Assembly (NCBI GenBank): GCA_002878315.1
Contig: PNIW01000050.1
Span: 1 to 47,641, forward strand
DNA: 47,641 nt
Source: Mesoaciditoga sp.
GTDB taxonomy: Bacteria > Thermotogota > Thermotogae > Mesoaciditogales > Mesoaciditogaceae
Reading direction: 5' to 3'
The notes beneath the pieces are model-generated. The model did no database searches, was not told the DNA's origin, and saw only the letters and a program-made list of their open reading frames with translations. The position numbers and the translations under genes are program-made. Below, in pieces: positions 1-7,569 of this stretch; within the stretch, counting starts at the first letter, position 1; every line of letters begins with the position of its first letter.

Positions 1-26
1 GGGCCTACCTTTTGGTGGTGAAGAGT

Positions 27-1295
27 TTGAACAGGAAAAGAAATTATATAATCGGTTATCTTTACCTTATTCCTGCCCTTGTGATCTTCATCCTTTTTAC
101 TTACTGGCCTGCGATATATTCTTTCTATCTGAGTTTTTTTAACACAACGACAAGCGTTGGTCATGCCATTTTTGTTGGCCTTTCAAACTACGCTTACCTT
201 TTTAGGACGGGAGAGATTCCATACTCGCCTTTTACCGCATTTGAATATTCTTTTATCAGATTTTCATTCGCTTTTATAATTTCTGTGGCGATATTCGGAT
301 GGATTGAAAAAGGTGGAAAGAATTCAAAGAATTTGATCCCACTTTTAATTATTCCGATCTTCGCACTGGTATTTGTCTATCCCTCACTTTCTACTTTAGG
401 TGGTAATCTATATATTTTTATTTTATGGATTGCGCTCGGACTTTTGACATATTTTTTTACAAGAAAGATGGAGTTTTACAAATTCCATACAGTTTTATTC
501 CTCTTGTCTCTTCTCGGACTTTACATAGTGGCATTCTATATAGGCAGAAGAATAGATCTTTACCTGCTTTTCTTTAAAATAGCGCAGAATAATTCTTTCA
601 TAATGTCGATATGGAACACATTTTATTTCGTGATAATAGACGTTCCGCTTACCATAGTCATATCTCTTGCGGCCGGTCTTCTTATGAAGAATCTGCCATT
701 TTTCAAAGCGTTTTTCAGGACGGCATTTTTTGCTCCTTATGTTGCATCTATCGTTGCGGTAAGTCTTTTGTGGTTATGGATGTTTAATTATCATTACGGA
801 ATATTCAATTACATACTTTCATGGTTTGGCATATCGCCGATAAATTGGCTTAACAGCGCCTCTTTAACGATGCCAACCGTTGCCATACTAAGTATATGGG
901 AATATTTCGGATATTATGGGCTTATATTTCTTTCGGGCCTTCAAAACATAGATCAGGAGTATTACGAAGCGGCTGAAATAGAAGGCGCGAATTCATTTCA
1001 AAGATTTGTATACATTACATGGCCCTTGCTTAGCCCTATAACATTTTTTGTAATGGTGGTTTCTTTAATAAATGCTTTTCAGGTTTTCACGCAGGTTTAC
1101 GTGCTTTACAATCAGATGCCAGGCCCTTACGCGAACAGCGGTCTTACGATGGTCTTTTACATATACAACACATTCTATAACGAACAGCAAATGGGACTCG
1201 CATCTGCCGCGGCGTATGTTTTACTCGGAATTATAATGGTTTTGACTTTAATTCAGTTTAAAACGACAGAAAAGAGAGTTGAGTATAACATATGA
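27..1295 (+). CDS. Sugar-type ABC transporter permease, MalF/UgpA-like, with extra membrane helices
   Basis: This is an inner-membrane permease of a carbohydrate-type ABC importer (binding-protein-dependent transport family). The cytoplasmic EAA loop is visible near residues 320-345 (YEAAEIEGANSF followed by WPLLSP). The first hydrophobic helix (about residues 6-28) leads to the family segment FVGLSNY. About 120 residues with four further hydrophobic stretches then intervene before the canonical SIWNTFYF segment, so the protein is about 420 residues instead of the usual 290-310. The frame is open to the window edge with possible starts at 12, 15 and 18. I prefer TTG at 27 because GGTGGTGA sits 5 nt upstream and the product then begins MNRKR. 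The stop overlaps the next permease by 4 nt (ATGA). The substrate cannot be told from sequence. Confidence 0.85.
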   Translation: MNRKRNYIIGYLYLIPALVIFILFTYWPAIYSFYLSFFNTTTSVGHAIFVGLSNYAYLFRTGEIPYSPFTAFEYSFIRFSFAFIISVAIFGWIEKGGKNSKNLIPLLIIPIFALVFVYPSLSTLGGNLYIFILWIALGLLTYFFTRKMEFYKFHTVLFLLSLLGLYIVAFYIGRRIDLYLLFFKIAQNNSFIMSIWNTFYFVIIDVPLTIVISLAAGLLMKNLPFFKAFFRTAFFAPYVASIVAVSLLWLWMFNYHYGIFNYILSWFGISPINWLNSASLTMPTVAILSIWEYFGYYGLIFLSGLQNIDQEYYEAAEIEGANSFQRFVYITWPLLSPITFFVMVVSLINAFQVFTQVYVLYNQMPGPYANSGLTMVFYIYNTFYNEQQMGLASAAAYVLLGIIMVLTLIQFKTTEKRVEYNI

Positions 1296-2989
1296 AAAAA
1301 CCAAGAAAGAAATTACTTTACTTTTTTTATTACGCGGCCGCAGTAATTCTTGCGATCTTCGCAATAGGCCCTCTTATCTGGATGGTCGACACTTCATTTA
1401 AGACCAATTCCGAAGTTCTAAGTTATCCTCCGAGTTGGGGCACAATAAATGCTTTGCCTTCAAGGACATTAACTGCAGATATAATAAAAACAAGGGCAGG
1501 ACAAAATGCCAATCCTTCAACGCTTTCTCTTGAAGCGCTCTTGGGTTCTTTATCTACCACACAAACTACGACATTAGCGAGTCCCAACACTCTTGCGATT
1601 CATGTGCTTGGCGCCTCGGGATATCGTGGAACGGGAACAATGCCGAGACGTGGGATACTTTCGATCAAATTGTTGGACGAAAATGGCAATTTTGCTTCTT
1701 ATTCTACCAGTTTCAGCACTCCGGAATTTAATCTGGCGGTTGCAAAGATATCTTCTGTCTCAACTCTTACTAACAATGTCAAAGGAATTATAAGTTCGCT
1801 CTCACAGTATACCTCTGATCCTCAGGAATATATTCTGAATTTCTACGATGATTTTATGTACGGAAATAACCCAGTCTTTTCGAGAATCGATTTCATCTCG
1901 AATTTACTTGGAGTGAAAGGATTATCCAAATTTCAGGACGAAATAACGCCGTTTAAAAAAGGCATAGGTCCGCTTTCAGCGATAGAACTTAACGAATTAG
2001 CCGGTATATTGCAAAATGCCCTCGAAGCCCAATCTATGGACAAGATAGAAATAGAAAAATACCTTAACGATATAAAGATATACATTGAATTCAACGATTT
2101 TTACCAATCCCAGAAGAACCATAAGTTAAGCGGGCCAATAAAACTTGCATTTATACCAAACTCCAATCAATTAAAGGTAATAGACGGACAATCGATAGTC
2201 AAAAATGCCTATACTTCAGGGGATCAGATATATATAACATTCAAAAACGTGAGTTTTGTCTGGTTCTTAAATGACAGCGTCTCATTAACTGCCCATTACA
2301 ACTTCTGGGAGGTGCTTGAAAATTTCTTCGACAATTACGTTAGCGCATGGAATTCAGCGCCTTTTGGAATTTACTATTTTAACAGTATCTTCGTTGCGGT
2401 GGCGACAACATTTTTGAATATCATCTTCGATGTCATGATGGCTTTTGCATTTTCAAAACTTAACTTTCCCGGAAGAGACAAAATCTTCATAGCGGTTATA
2501 GCAACGATGATGATACCCTATCAGGTTCTGCTCGTTGCAGATTATTTGATAATTCATTCATTCGGTTGGATAAACACTTACTATGCGTTGATAATTCCAT
2601 GGTCTGCCACGGCATTCGTGGTCTTCCTGATGAGGCAGAGTTTTAACTCGATTCCAAATGATCTTTACGACGCGGCAAAGATTGATGGTGCATCTTCATG
2701 GAGATTTTTGTGGACGATAGCCGTGCCATTGTCTATGCCAGTCATAATAACAGGAGCGTTGCTTACATTTTTAGGTAGTTGGAATTCATTCCTGTGGGTT
2801 TTGATAATGACCGACACCACTAACATGAGAACACTTCCTGTTGGTCTTCAAAATTTCATAATAAATTCGGGAGCGATCTTCAATCAATTAATGGCAGCCG
2901 CTACCTTTACAATGATACCGGTCGTGATAGCATTTATGTTCTTCCAGAAGTATTTTGTGAGCGGATTTTTCAGATCGGGAATAAAATGA
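1292..2989 (+). CDS. Sugar-type ABC transporter permease, MalG-like, with large periplasmic insertion
   Basis: This is the second permease of the importer, translationally coupled to the first by an ATGA overlap. TM1 lies at about residues 12-32 and is followed by a conserved start of the periplasmic loop. About 270 mostly hydrophilic residues (roughly 50-325, rich in Ser/Thr/Asn) then precede the canonical YFNSIFVAVATTFLNI helix. The C-terminal EAA loop reads YDAAKIDGASSW followed by VPLSMP. The usual length is about 280 residues; this one is 565. The insertion is predicted to be extracytoplasmic and shows no family I recognise. No ATPase or binding protein gene is in the window; the binding protein may lie just upstream of base 1. 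Family assignment is firm, substrate unknown. Confidence 0.85.
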   Translation: MKKPRKKLLYFFYYAAAVILAIFAIGPLIWMVDTSFKTNSEVLSYPPSWGTINALPSRTLTADIIKTRAGQNANPSTLSLEALLGSLSTTQTTTLASPNTLAIHVLGASGYRGTGTMPRRGILSIKLLDENGNFASYSTSFSTPEFNLAVAKISSVSTLTNNVKGIISSLSQYTSDPQEYILNFYDDFMYGNNPVFSRIDFISNLLGVKGLSKFQDEITPFKKGIGPLSAIELNELAGILQNALEAQSMDKIEIEKYLNDIKIYIEFNDFYQSQKNHKLSGPIKLAFIPNSNQLKVIDGQSIVKNAYTSGDQIYITFKNVSFVWFLNDSVSLTAHYNFWEVLENFFDNYVSAWNSAPFGIYYFNSIFVAVATTFLNIIFDVMMAFAFSKLNFPGRDKIFIAVIATMMIPYQVLLVADYLIIHSFGWINTYYALIIPWSATAFVVFLMRQSFNSIPNDLYDAAKIDGASSWRFLWTIAVPLSMPVIITGALLTFLGSWNSFLWVLIMTDTTNMRTLPVGLQNFIINSGAIFNQLMAAATFTMIPVVIAFMFFQKYFVSGFFRSGIK

Positions 2990-3157
2990 TTGTGTAACAT
3001 ATAAAACCGTTCTTCTTAACAAGGTTTCGTATTTCATGATAAATTGATAAGAGTTAATTAAAACATAAAATTCGCAGATCTCTAATTGATCTCTTTTAAA
3101 ACCCCTTCTAAAGAGTAGAATTGTATAATTTTTATGCTCGAAAGGAGGGGCACCATT
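2990..3157. other. Non-coding spacer with a possible -10 element
   Basis: This spacer lies between the permease operon and a small gene. A TATAAT at 3124-3129 could be the -10 of a promoter for the small gene, but no matching -35 is visible 16-18 nt upstream. No strong terminator hairpin for the permease operon was seen. Confidence 0.4.
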
Positions 3158-3271
3158 ATGAAAAAGCAGGATATCGAAAAGGTATTATATAAAGAAGAAA
3201 GTAAGAAACTCGCGGAGAAGGTAAGAATCGAAACGATAATTAAAGCATCTCTCTACGGAATAAGGTTTTAA
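3158..3271 (+). CDS. 37-residue orphan small protein
   Basis: This is a short ORF with an excellent SD (AGGAGGGG at 3143-3150, 7 nt before ATG), and a rho-independent terminator begins at its stop codon. The product is charged, starting MKKQDIEKVLYKEESKK and ending LYGIRF. It has a Lys/Glu-rich N-terminal half that could form an amphipathic helix, and no signal peptide or cysteine. I do not recognise a family. The close-fitting SD, possible -10 upstream and dedicated terminator make translation plausible. Alternatively the unit is a short regulatory RNA with an incidental ORF. Confidence 0.6.
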   Translation: MKKQDIEKVLYKEESKKLAEKVRIETIIKASLYGIRF

Positions 3272-3297
3272 AAAGGGCGCTGTCTGGCGCCCTTTTT
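3271..3297. terminator. Bidirectional rho-independent terminator
   Basis: The hairpin arms AAAAGGGCGC (3271-3280) and GCGCCCTTTT (3287-3296) enclose a 6-nt loop, with a T-run to 3297 on the plus strand. On the minus strand the same stem is followed by TTTTTAAAA, so it can end both the 37-aa gene and the converging metal permease gene, whose stop codon lies inside it. Confidence 0.9.
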
Positions 3298-4198
3298 ATT
3301 CGTGAAGGTCTTCAGATGGAACCGAGATTTTTGCTGCCTTTCTTACTTCTCTTACAAGAGTGCCTGTTCCTATAACAAGCACGACCACGATCACAAGTAC
3401 GAATTCTATTCCTAAAGAGTGAAGGTTATGTACATGGAGAGGCGTTGTGATTTGAAAATTGGCAATCGATGGAAACGTAAGGCCAAAGATACCCGCAACT
3501 ACAAAAACAATTCCACCCCATAGCAACGTTCTGCCGGCTGTCAAACTGGAAATTTTTGAGGCGACTTCTCTGCTTATCTTCAAATGTGTCGTAATCGTTC
3601 CAAAGAGCAATCCCGCGATTGCTTGAACCGTTGCAGTGCCAATTCCAAAGAAAAATCCAGGGACCCATCCAACATAAGCATTTGGCATTGAAGGAGCGAG
3701 TACAGTATAGATTATAAGAGCAAAAGCCCCAAATCCAAAGCCGGCTATAAAGCCATGAACTATTGCCATTTTGGGTGTCGGGGGCTGTACGTCAGGATAT
3801 TCTTCTCCCTTTAAAGCCGCGGCATGATGAGATCTGTCTATTTTGCTAAAATGTACGTGAAAAGCATTTTTGAATTTAAAAACGTACATTCCTCCAAGCG
3901 CCATCGCTGTTCCGACTATTATGTATATTATGTAATTGAAATAAGGGAGAGAAAATACCTTTGAAAGCGCAAAGTACGAAATTTCGCTCATCAAACTTCT
4001 TTGAACTGTAAAACTGAGAGAAAATATTAGACCGACTATCAATCCCTTCTTTGCCGAATAACTTCCGACAGCATAACTGAATGTTATTGGCCAGGTGTGC
4101 TCATCTGGCGTTATTCCGTGGACAAGACCTAAAAGGTAGGATGTTATTATGATCATACCGACCGACATGCCGGCCGAAGGAGACCACAGATCTATCAT
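3296..4198 (-). CDS. NicO-like metal (Ni/Co-type) membrane permease
   Basis: This is a polytopic membrane protein of about 300 residues with 6-7 hydrophobic helices. The first helix carries the metal-permease-like motif HGITPDEH (H27, D32, H34), similar to the HX4D(H) signature of nickel/cobalt transporters. A His-containing loop (FHVHF, then DRSHH) and a second HGF motif in a later helix support metal handling. The start is ATG at 4198, because GAGGTGA lies 4-5 nt upstream on the coding strand. A longer start at 4222 would lie before that SD. The start overlaps the fur-like stop by 4 nt, so the pair is co-transcribed and the substrate is probably the metal sensed by the regulator. Direction of transport is unknown. 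Confidence 0.7.
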   Translation of the reverse strand: MIDLWSPSAGMSVGMIIITSYLLGLVHGITPDEHTWPITFSYAVGSYSAKKGLIVGLIFSLSFTVQRSLMSEISYFALSKVFSLPYFNYIIYIIVGTAMALGGMYVFKFKNAFHVHFSKIDRSHHAAALKGEEYPDVQPPTPKMAIVHGFIAGFGFGAFALIIYTVLAPSMPNAYVGWVPGFFFGIGTATVQAIAGLLFGTITTHLKISREVASKISSLTAGRTLLWGGIVFVVAGIFGLTFPSIANFQITTPLHVHNLHSLGIEFVLVIVVVLVIGTGTLVREVRKAAKISVPSEDLHE

Positions 4199-4620
4199 TT
4201 GTTCACCTCTTTTTTGCTGCATTCATCACAGATACCAAAAAAATCAACCTGATGGCTTTGAATTTTAAATCCATCCACCTTTACGTCCTTTACAGGACAG
4301 TCAAATATATTCTTTACTCTCAAACATTTAACGCATATCATATGGTAATGATGATCCGGAGGGCAGAAAATATACCTTAACTCGCCATTTATGGAATAGG
4401 CTTTTGTAAGTCCGGCTTCCATTAGATAATTCAACATTCTGTAAACGGTTGTAAGGCCTATGTTGATGTTATGCTGCTTTATATTTTCAAGAAGTTCTTG
4501 AGGAGTTTTAAGATACTCTTCCGACGTAAAAAAATCAAGAAACTCCTTCTTCGGCCTTGTCATTCTCATTCCTTTTTTATGAAGGGTATCTGTTATAAAG
4601 GTTTCTATATTCTTTTGCAT
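4195..4620 (-). CDS. Fur-family metalloregulator
   Basis: This is a 141-residue DNA-binding repressor of the Fur/Zur/PerR family. The winged-helix recognition segment GLTTVYRMLNYL is at residues 55-66, the HHYH metal-binding cluster at 90-93, and the structural zinc site at C96-x2-C99 and C131-x2-C134. The SD is GAGGTGG 4 nt before ATG. It is the first gene of a two-gene operon with a metal permease and sits just downstream of a perfect operator-like palindrome overlapping its own transcription start. That suggests autoregulation by metal. Which metal (Fe, Ni, Zn, Mn or peroxide sensing) cannot be settled from these residues; the NicO-like partner favours Ni/Co. Confidence 0.92.
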   Translation of the reverse strand: MQKNIETFITDTLHKKGMRMTRPKKEFLDFFTSEEYLKTPQELLENIKQHNINIGLTTVYRMLNYLMEAGLTKAYSINGELRYIFCPPDHHYHMICVKCLRVKNIFDCPVKDVKVDGFKIQSHQVDFFGICDECSKKEVNK

Positions 4621-4630
4621 GATCCACCTC

Positions 4631-4653
4631 TTATAGAAAATTATTTTCTATAA
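4631..4653. promoter_or_regulatory. Perfect 23-bp inverted repeat, probable Fur-type operator
   Basis: The arms TTATAGAAAA (4631-4640) and TTTTCTATAA (4644-4653) are perfect inverted repeats around a 3-nt centre TTA. The element begins 2 nt downstream of the -10 box and ends 10 nt before the fur-like start codon, so a bound dimer would block initiation. Its AT-rich symmetric form resembles Fur/PerR boxes but matches none exactly. Confidence 0.8.
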
Positions 4654-4655
4654 CT

Positions 4656-4684
4656 ATTATATACCGTCTTTCCCTGTTTGTAAA
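4656..4684 (-). promoter_or_regulatory. Sigma70-type promoter of the fur-like operon
   Basis: On the minus strand a -35 TTTACA (4679-4684) is separated by exactly 17 nt from a perfect -10 TATAAT (4656-4661). Predicted initiation falls within the palindrome at 4631-4653. Confidence 0.85.
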
Positions 4685-4708
4685 GTGCTTTTTTGGACAT
4701 CCCGATAT

Positions 4709-4737
4709 TTGAATTTTTAAAATTTTGGTGATAAAAT
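4709..4737 (+). promoter_or_regulatory. Promoter of the cold-shock gene
   Basis: A -35 TTGAAT (4709-4714) and an extended -10 TGATAAAAT (TG at 4729-4730, hexamer 4732-4737) are spaced by 17 nt. The predicted 5' leader is about 40 nt. It is divergent from the fur-like promoter. Confidence 0.7.
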
Positions 4738-4783
4738 ATTTATGTGGTTTGAACAAAACCAATTTCTTTCAGGAGGCAAGGAA

Positions 4784-4981
4784 ATGAAGGGTACTGTAAA
4801 GTGGTTCGATGCCAAGAAAGGCTATGGGTTCATAACGATGGAAGACGGGAATGACATCTTTGTTCACTACTCGGCAATCAAGATGGATGGTTACAAGAGT
4901 CTAAAAGAAAATCAGGCAGTTGTCTTTGATATCACAGAAGGGCCAAAGGGTAAGCAGGCATCGAACGTAAGAAGCGCTTGA
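4784..4981 (+). CDS. csp: Cold-shock domain protein (CspA family)
   Basis: This is a 65-residue single cold-shock domain that binds single-stranded nucleic acid and acts as an RNA chaperone. RNP1 (KGYGFI) and RNP2 (DIFVHY) are intact, and the N-terminus [17 protein letters not shown] is typical. The start is ATG 4784 with SD AGGAGG at 4771-4776; an in-frame ATG at 4742 lies before this SD and would add 14 non-homologous residues. It is monocistronic, with its own promoter and a terminator right after the stop. Confidence 0.97.
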   Translation: MKGTVKWFDAKKGYGFITMEDGNDIFVHYSAIKMDGYKSLKENQAVVFDITEGPKGKQASNVRSA

Positions 4982-4990
4982 AAATGATCT

Positions 4991-5018
4991 AAAGCCCGAT
5001 GTCGAATCGGGCTTTTTT
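4991..5018 (+). terminator. Rho-independent terminator of csp
   Basis: The 10-bp arms AAAGCCCGAT (4991-5000) and ATCGGGCTTT (5006-5015) enclose the 5-nt loop GTCGA and are followed by a T-run. Confidence 0.92.
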
Positions 5019-5038
5019 AATGAAATGGGAGGAATGAT

Positions 5039-6064
5039 ATGAGATATATAGATATAAGAAGCGATACCGTCACACTTCCGACACAAAAAATGAGGGAAGC
5101 GATGTTCAGAGCGGAAGTCGGAGATGATGTCTACGGCGATGATCCGACAGTTAGAAAACTCGAAGAAATGGCGGCCGAAAGGGTTGGCAAGGAAGCAGCT
5201 CTGTTTGTTCCATCTGGAACTTTTGGAAATGAACTTGCCCTTCTTACCCATACCCTAAGAGGCGATGAGGTTATATTGGACGCAAATTCACATATAATTT
5301 TGCATGAAGCGGGCGCTTCAGCCGTTATTGCAGGGGTACAACTTAGAACCTTCAGATCTAAGAATGGCCATCCGGATCCCCATGAGATAGAATCATTGAT
5401 AAGATCTGAAAATATACATTTTCCAAGGACAGGACTAATCTGCCTTGAGAATGCACATGGCATGGGAACGGTTATAGATTTAGAAAGTATGAAAAGCATA
5501 TATGAAATTGCGAAAAGCCATAACATACCGGTTCATCTCGACGGAGCAAGGATCTTCAACGCAGCGTGTACTCTAAAGGTTGACGCAAGGAAAATAGCAC
5601 AATACGCTGACAGCGTTATGTTCTGTCTTTCTAAAGGCCTCTCGGCACCGATTGGATCAATACTTGCGGGTACAAAGCCTTTCATCGAGAAGGCGAGAAA
5701 GGGCCGAAAATTGATGGGGGGTGGAATGAGGCAAGCCGGGATCATAGCGGCTGCAGGAATAGTTGCCATCGAGGAGATGATAGACAGGCTTTGCGAGGAT
5801 CATGAAAATGCAAAAATACTCGCAAAAGGTCTTGAAAAGATAAAGCATATAGAAGTCTTTAAAGACAGGCTCGATATAAACATGGTATTTTTCAAAGCCA
5901 GAGCAAATGGAGATGATTTCGTCTCTTACATGATGAATCGTGGCATAAAGATAAATCCAGAAGAAGATGGAGAGTACAGATTTGTGACTAACAAGGATGT
6001 TACACGTGACGACATATATTACGTTCTTGAAAGTGTTGAGAAATATTTTCAGAAATTAGCGTAA
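5039..6064 (+). CDS. ltaE: Low-specificity L-threonine aldolase
   Basis: This is a PLP-dependent aldolase splitting L-threonine/allo-threonine into glycine and acetaldehyde. It is 341 residues long, the family norm. The opening IDIRSDTVTLPT and GDDVYGDDPT are hallmarks; the PLP-binding pair is in HLDGAR (D168, R171) and the Schiff-base lysine is K199 in FCLSKGLSAPIGS. The SD GGAGG lies about 7 nt before ATG. It stands between the csp terminator and an MFS gene. A substrate preference among beta-hydroxy amino acids cannot be read from sequence. Confidence 0.93.
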   Translation: MRYIDIRSDTVTLPTQKMREAMFRAEVGDDVYGDDPTVRKLEEMAAERVGKEAALFVPSGTFGNELALLTHTLRGDEVILDANSHIILHEAGASAVIAGVQLRTFRSKNGHPDPHEIESLIRSENIHFPRTGLICLENAHGMGTVIDLESMKSIYEIAKSHNIPVHLDGARIFNAACTLKVDARKIAQYADSVMFCLSKGLSAPIGSILAGTKPFIEKARKGRKLMGGGMRQAGIIAAAGIVAIEEMIDRLCEDHENAKILAKGLEKIKHIEVFKDRLDINMVFFKARANGDDFVSYMMNRGIKINPEEDGEYRFVTNKDVTRDDIYYVLESVEKYFQKLA

Positions 6065-6137
6065 AAGGTCCTTCAAATTAAGTTAATCATAAAAAGTTAA
6101 AATAACGTTGTAAAAGAATTTTCAAGGGGATAGTATT

Positions 6138-7484
6138 TTGAAGGAACTCAGAAAACTTTTTATAGCCTTTGGATTTCAAGGTGCTGCTTTTGGAGCGATA
6201 GGTGTAATAATAAGTCTCTTTGTGGTTATAGTCCTTGGAGGAAACGTTGCAAATGGCAGCGTGGCTTCGGCTTTTTACGCCATTGGAAACCTTCTTGGAT
6301 CGATGATCGTTGGAATAATCATCGATAAATACCAGCGTTTCTTTGAGGTTGTATTTGTGAGCGTCGTGGTAGATGCTACGGTAAGCGTTTTTATGTCATT
6401 TACAGATAACCTCTACATTTACTATATTTTAGCACTTACGTTAGGCACCTTCGCGGCCATGATGGGTCCTTCCATAACGATATATCTTAACAAGAAGTTC
6501 GATGAATCACTCTACAGGAAAAATATAAACACGATGAATCTTTTCAACAGTGTTGGTGTCACTGTAGGCACCTTTGTTGGGGGATTGTGGCTCTCTTATT
6601 TTCCTTTTATGTCTAATGGAACTGAAAAGATGAGATTTGTATTTTTCATCGCTTCCTTTCTCCTTATAATCGCAATAATATTTTCGGGCGGATACATAAA
6701 AAGAAAGGAGTTCTTTAGAACTTTCAAAAGTAAAAAATTCATTCCCAATATGCATTCTCTCGCAGATCATATTACTTCTATTCCTCACAATATAGTCCTT
6801 TCAATAAGTTCGAGAGGATTTAAACCAGGGACTGGAAAGTACATGGGAAGCATCTTTATGATCTTTTTCGGGGCAAATATGATTTTTTCCATCTTTTCTA
6901 TATATCTCGCCGAAGTTTTGAAGATAAGCAGTGGCATGATCTTCATCATTTACGGAATGAATAATATTCTTACGAACGTTGCTTATTTTCTCACAAATCC
7001 CATCACCAAAAGACTGCCGGATGCTCTTATCGTCAGAAGCGCTTTATGGACACGTATCATTCTCTTTTCATCTATAGCCGTATCTGGATATTTTCTTCCA
7101 TTCGGCGTGTTCATAACCGTTATAGCCTTTCTCATAGTGGGCTTCACATGGCCGTTCTTTTACATTCCAACGACTGTCCATGTTACAGATCTCGCTCTTC
7201 CAACAGACCGCGGACGTATAATAGGACTTTTCAACGTTACCATTAACTTCGCAGTAATAGCGGCTTCCTTCATATCCGGTTACATAGCCTTGAAATTTGG
7301 ATATATAACTTCCTTTATATTGGGAATAGTCTTTTTGTTTTTTGGAGAAAGGTTTATATATAAGTTAAATGTTGTAAGACCTATCTCAAAAGAAGACTTC
7401 TCAGCCCTGTCCAAAAAGAATGGTAACAGAGTAAGTGATAAAAGTTTGGATGAAAAAAATTTGGCCAGTCAGGAAAAATTATGA
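6138..7484 (+). CDS. Major facilitator superfamily transporter
   Basis: This is a 448-residue integral membrane protein with about 12 hydrophobic segments in two halves. A motif-A-like cytoplasmic loop (GIIIDKYQRF, about residues 59-68) lies between helices 2 and 3, and there is a larger charged central loop (about 190-230). The C-terminal tail from about 415 is hydrophilic. The start is a TTG with a modest AAGGGG SD. The substrate is not recognisable. It is followed immediately by the valS promoter, whose -10 overlaps the stop region. Confidence 0.8.
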   Translation: MKELRKLFIAFGFQGAAFGAIGVIISLFVVIVLGGNVANGSVASAFYAIGNLLGSMIVGIIIDKYQRFFEVVFVSVVVDATVSVFMSFTDNLYIYYILALTLGTFAAMMGPSITIYLNKKFDESLYRKNINTMNLFNSVGVTVGTFVGGLWLSYFPFMSNGTEKMRFVFFIASFLLIIAIIFSGGYIKRKEFFRTFKSKKFIPNMHSLADHITSIPHNIVLSISSRGFKPGTGKYMGSIFMIFFGANMIFSIFSIYLAEVLKISSGMIFIIYGMNNILTNVAYFLTNPITKRLPDALIVRSALWTRIILFSSIAVSGYFLPFGVFITVIAFLIVGFTWPFFYIPTTVHVTDLALPTDRGRIIGLFNVTINFAVIAASFISGYIALKFGYITSFILGIVFLFFGERFIYKLNVVRPISKEDFSALSKKNGNRVSDKSLDEKNLASQEKL

Positions 7485-7490
7485 TAGAAT
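7461..7490 (+). promoter_or_regulatory. Probable extended -10 promoter for valS and downstream genes
   Basis: The extended -10 TGATAGAAT spans 7482-7490, with a poor -35 TTGGCC at 7461-7466 (18-nt spacer). It overlaps the stop codon of the MFS gene. Confidence 0.5.
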
Positions 7491-7518
7491 ATACTGAAAA
7501 TAAAGGGAGATCAAGAAT

Positions 7519-7569
7519 ATGCATGCCTTGAAAGGAGGAAGTGACCTAAGTCACGCCCTTAGTGGATAA
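7519..7569 (+). CDS. 16-codon leader ORF overlapping the valS start
   Basis: ATG at 7519 is preceded by AGGGAGA about 8 nt upstream and encodes MHALKGGSDLSHALSG. Its TAA (7567-7569) lies 5 nt inside valS, so ribosomes finishing it would stop on the valS start. It contains no valine codons, so it is not a classical Val attenuator peptide. The alternative is that it is incidental and the internal AAAGGAGG serves valS directly across a hairpin. Confidence 0.4.
   Translation: MHALKGGSDLSHALSG
7541..7554 (+). promoter_or_regulatory. Hairpin between SD and start codon of valS
   Basis: GTGAC (7541-7545) and GTCAC (7550-7554) pair around the loop CTAA. The hairpin lies between the SD GGAGG (7534-7538) and the GTG start (7562). 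The linear spacing is 23 nt, too long; with the 14-nt hairpin folded out it becomes 9 nt, which is optimal. Confidence 0.55.

Noticed and set aside
7519-7569. Classical valine attenuator peptide before valS
   Set aside because: The leader ORF has no Val codons and no terminator hairpin follows it.
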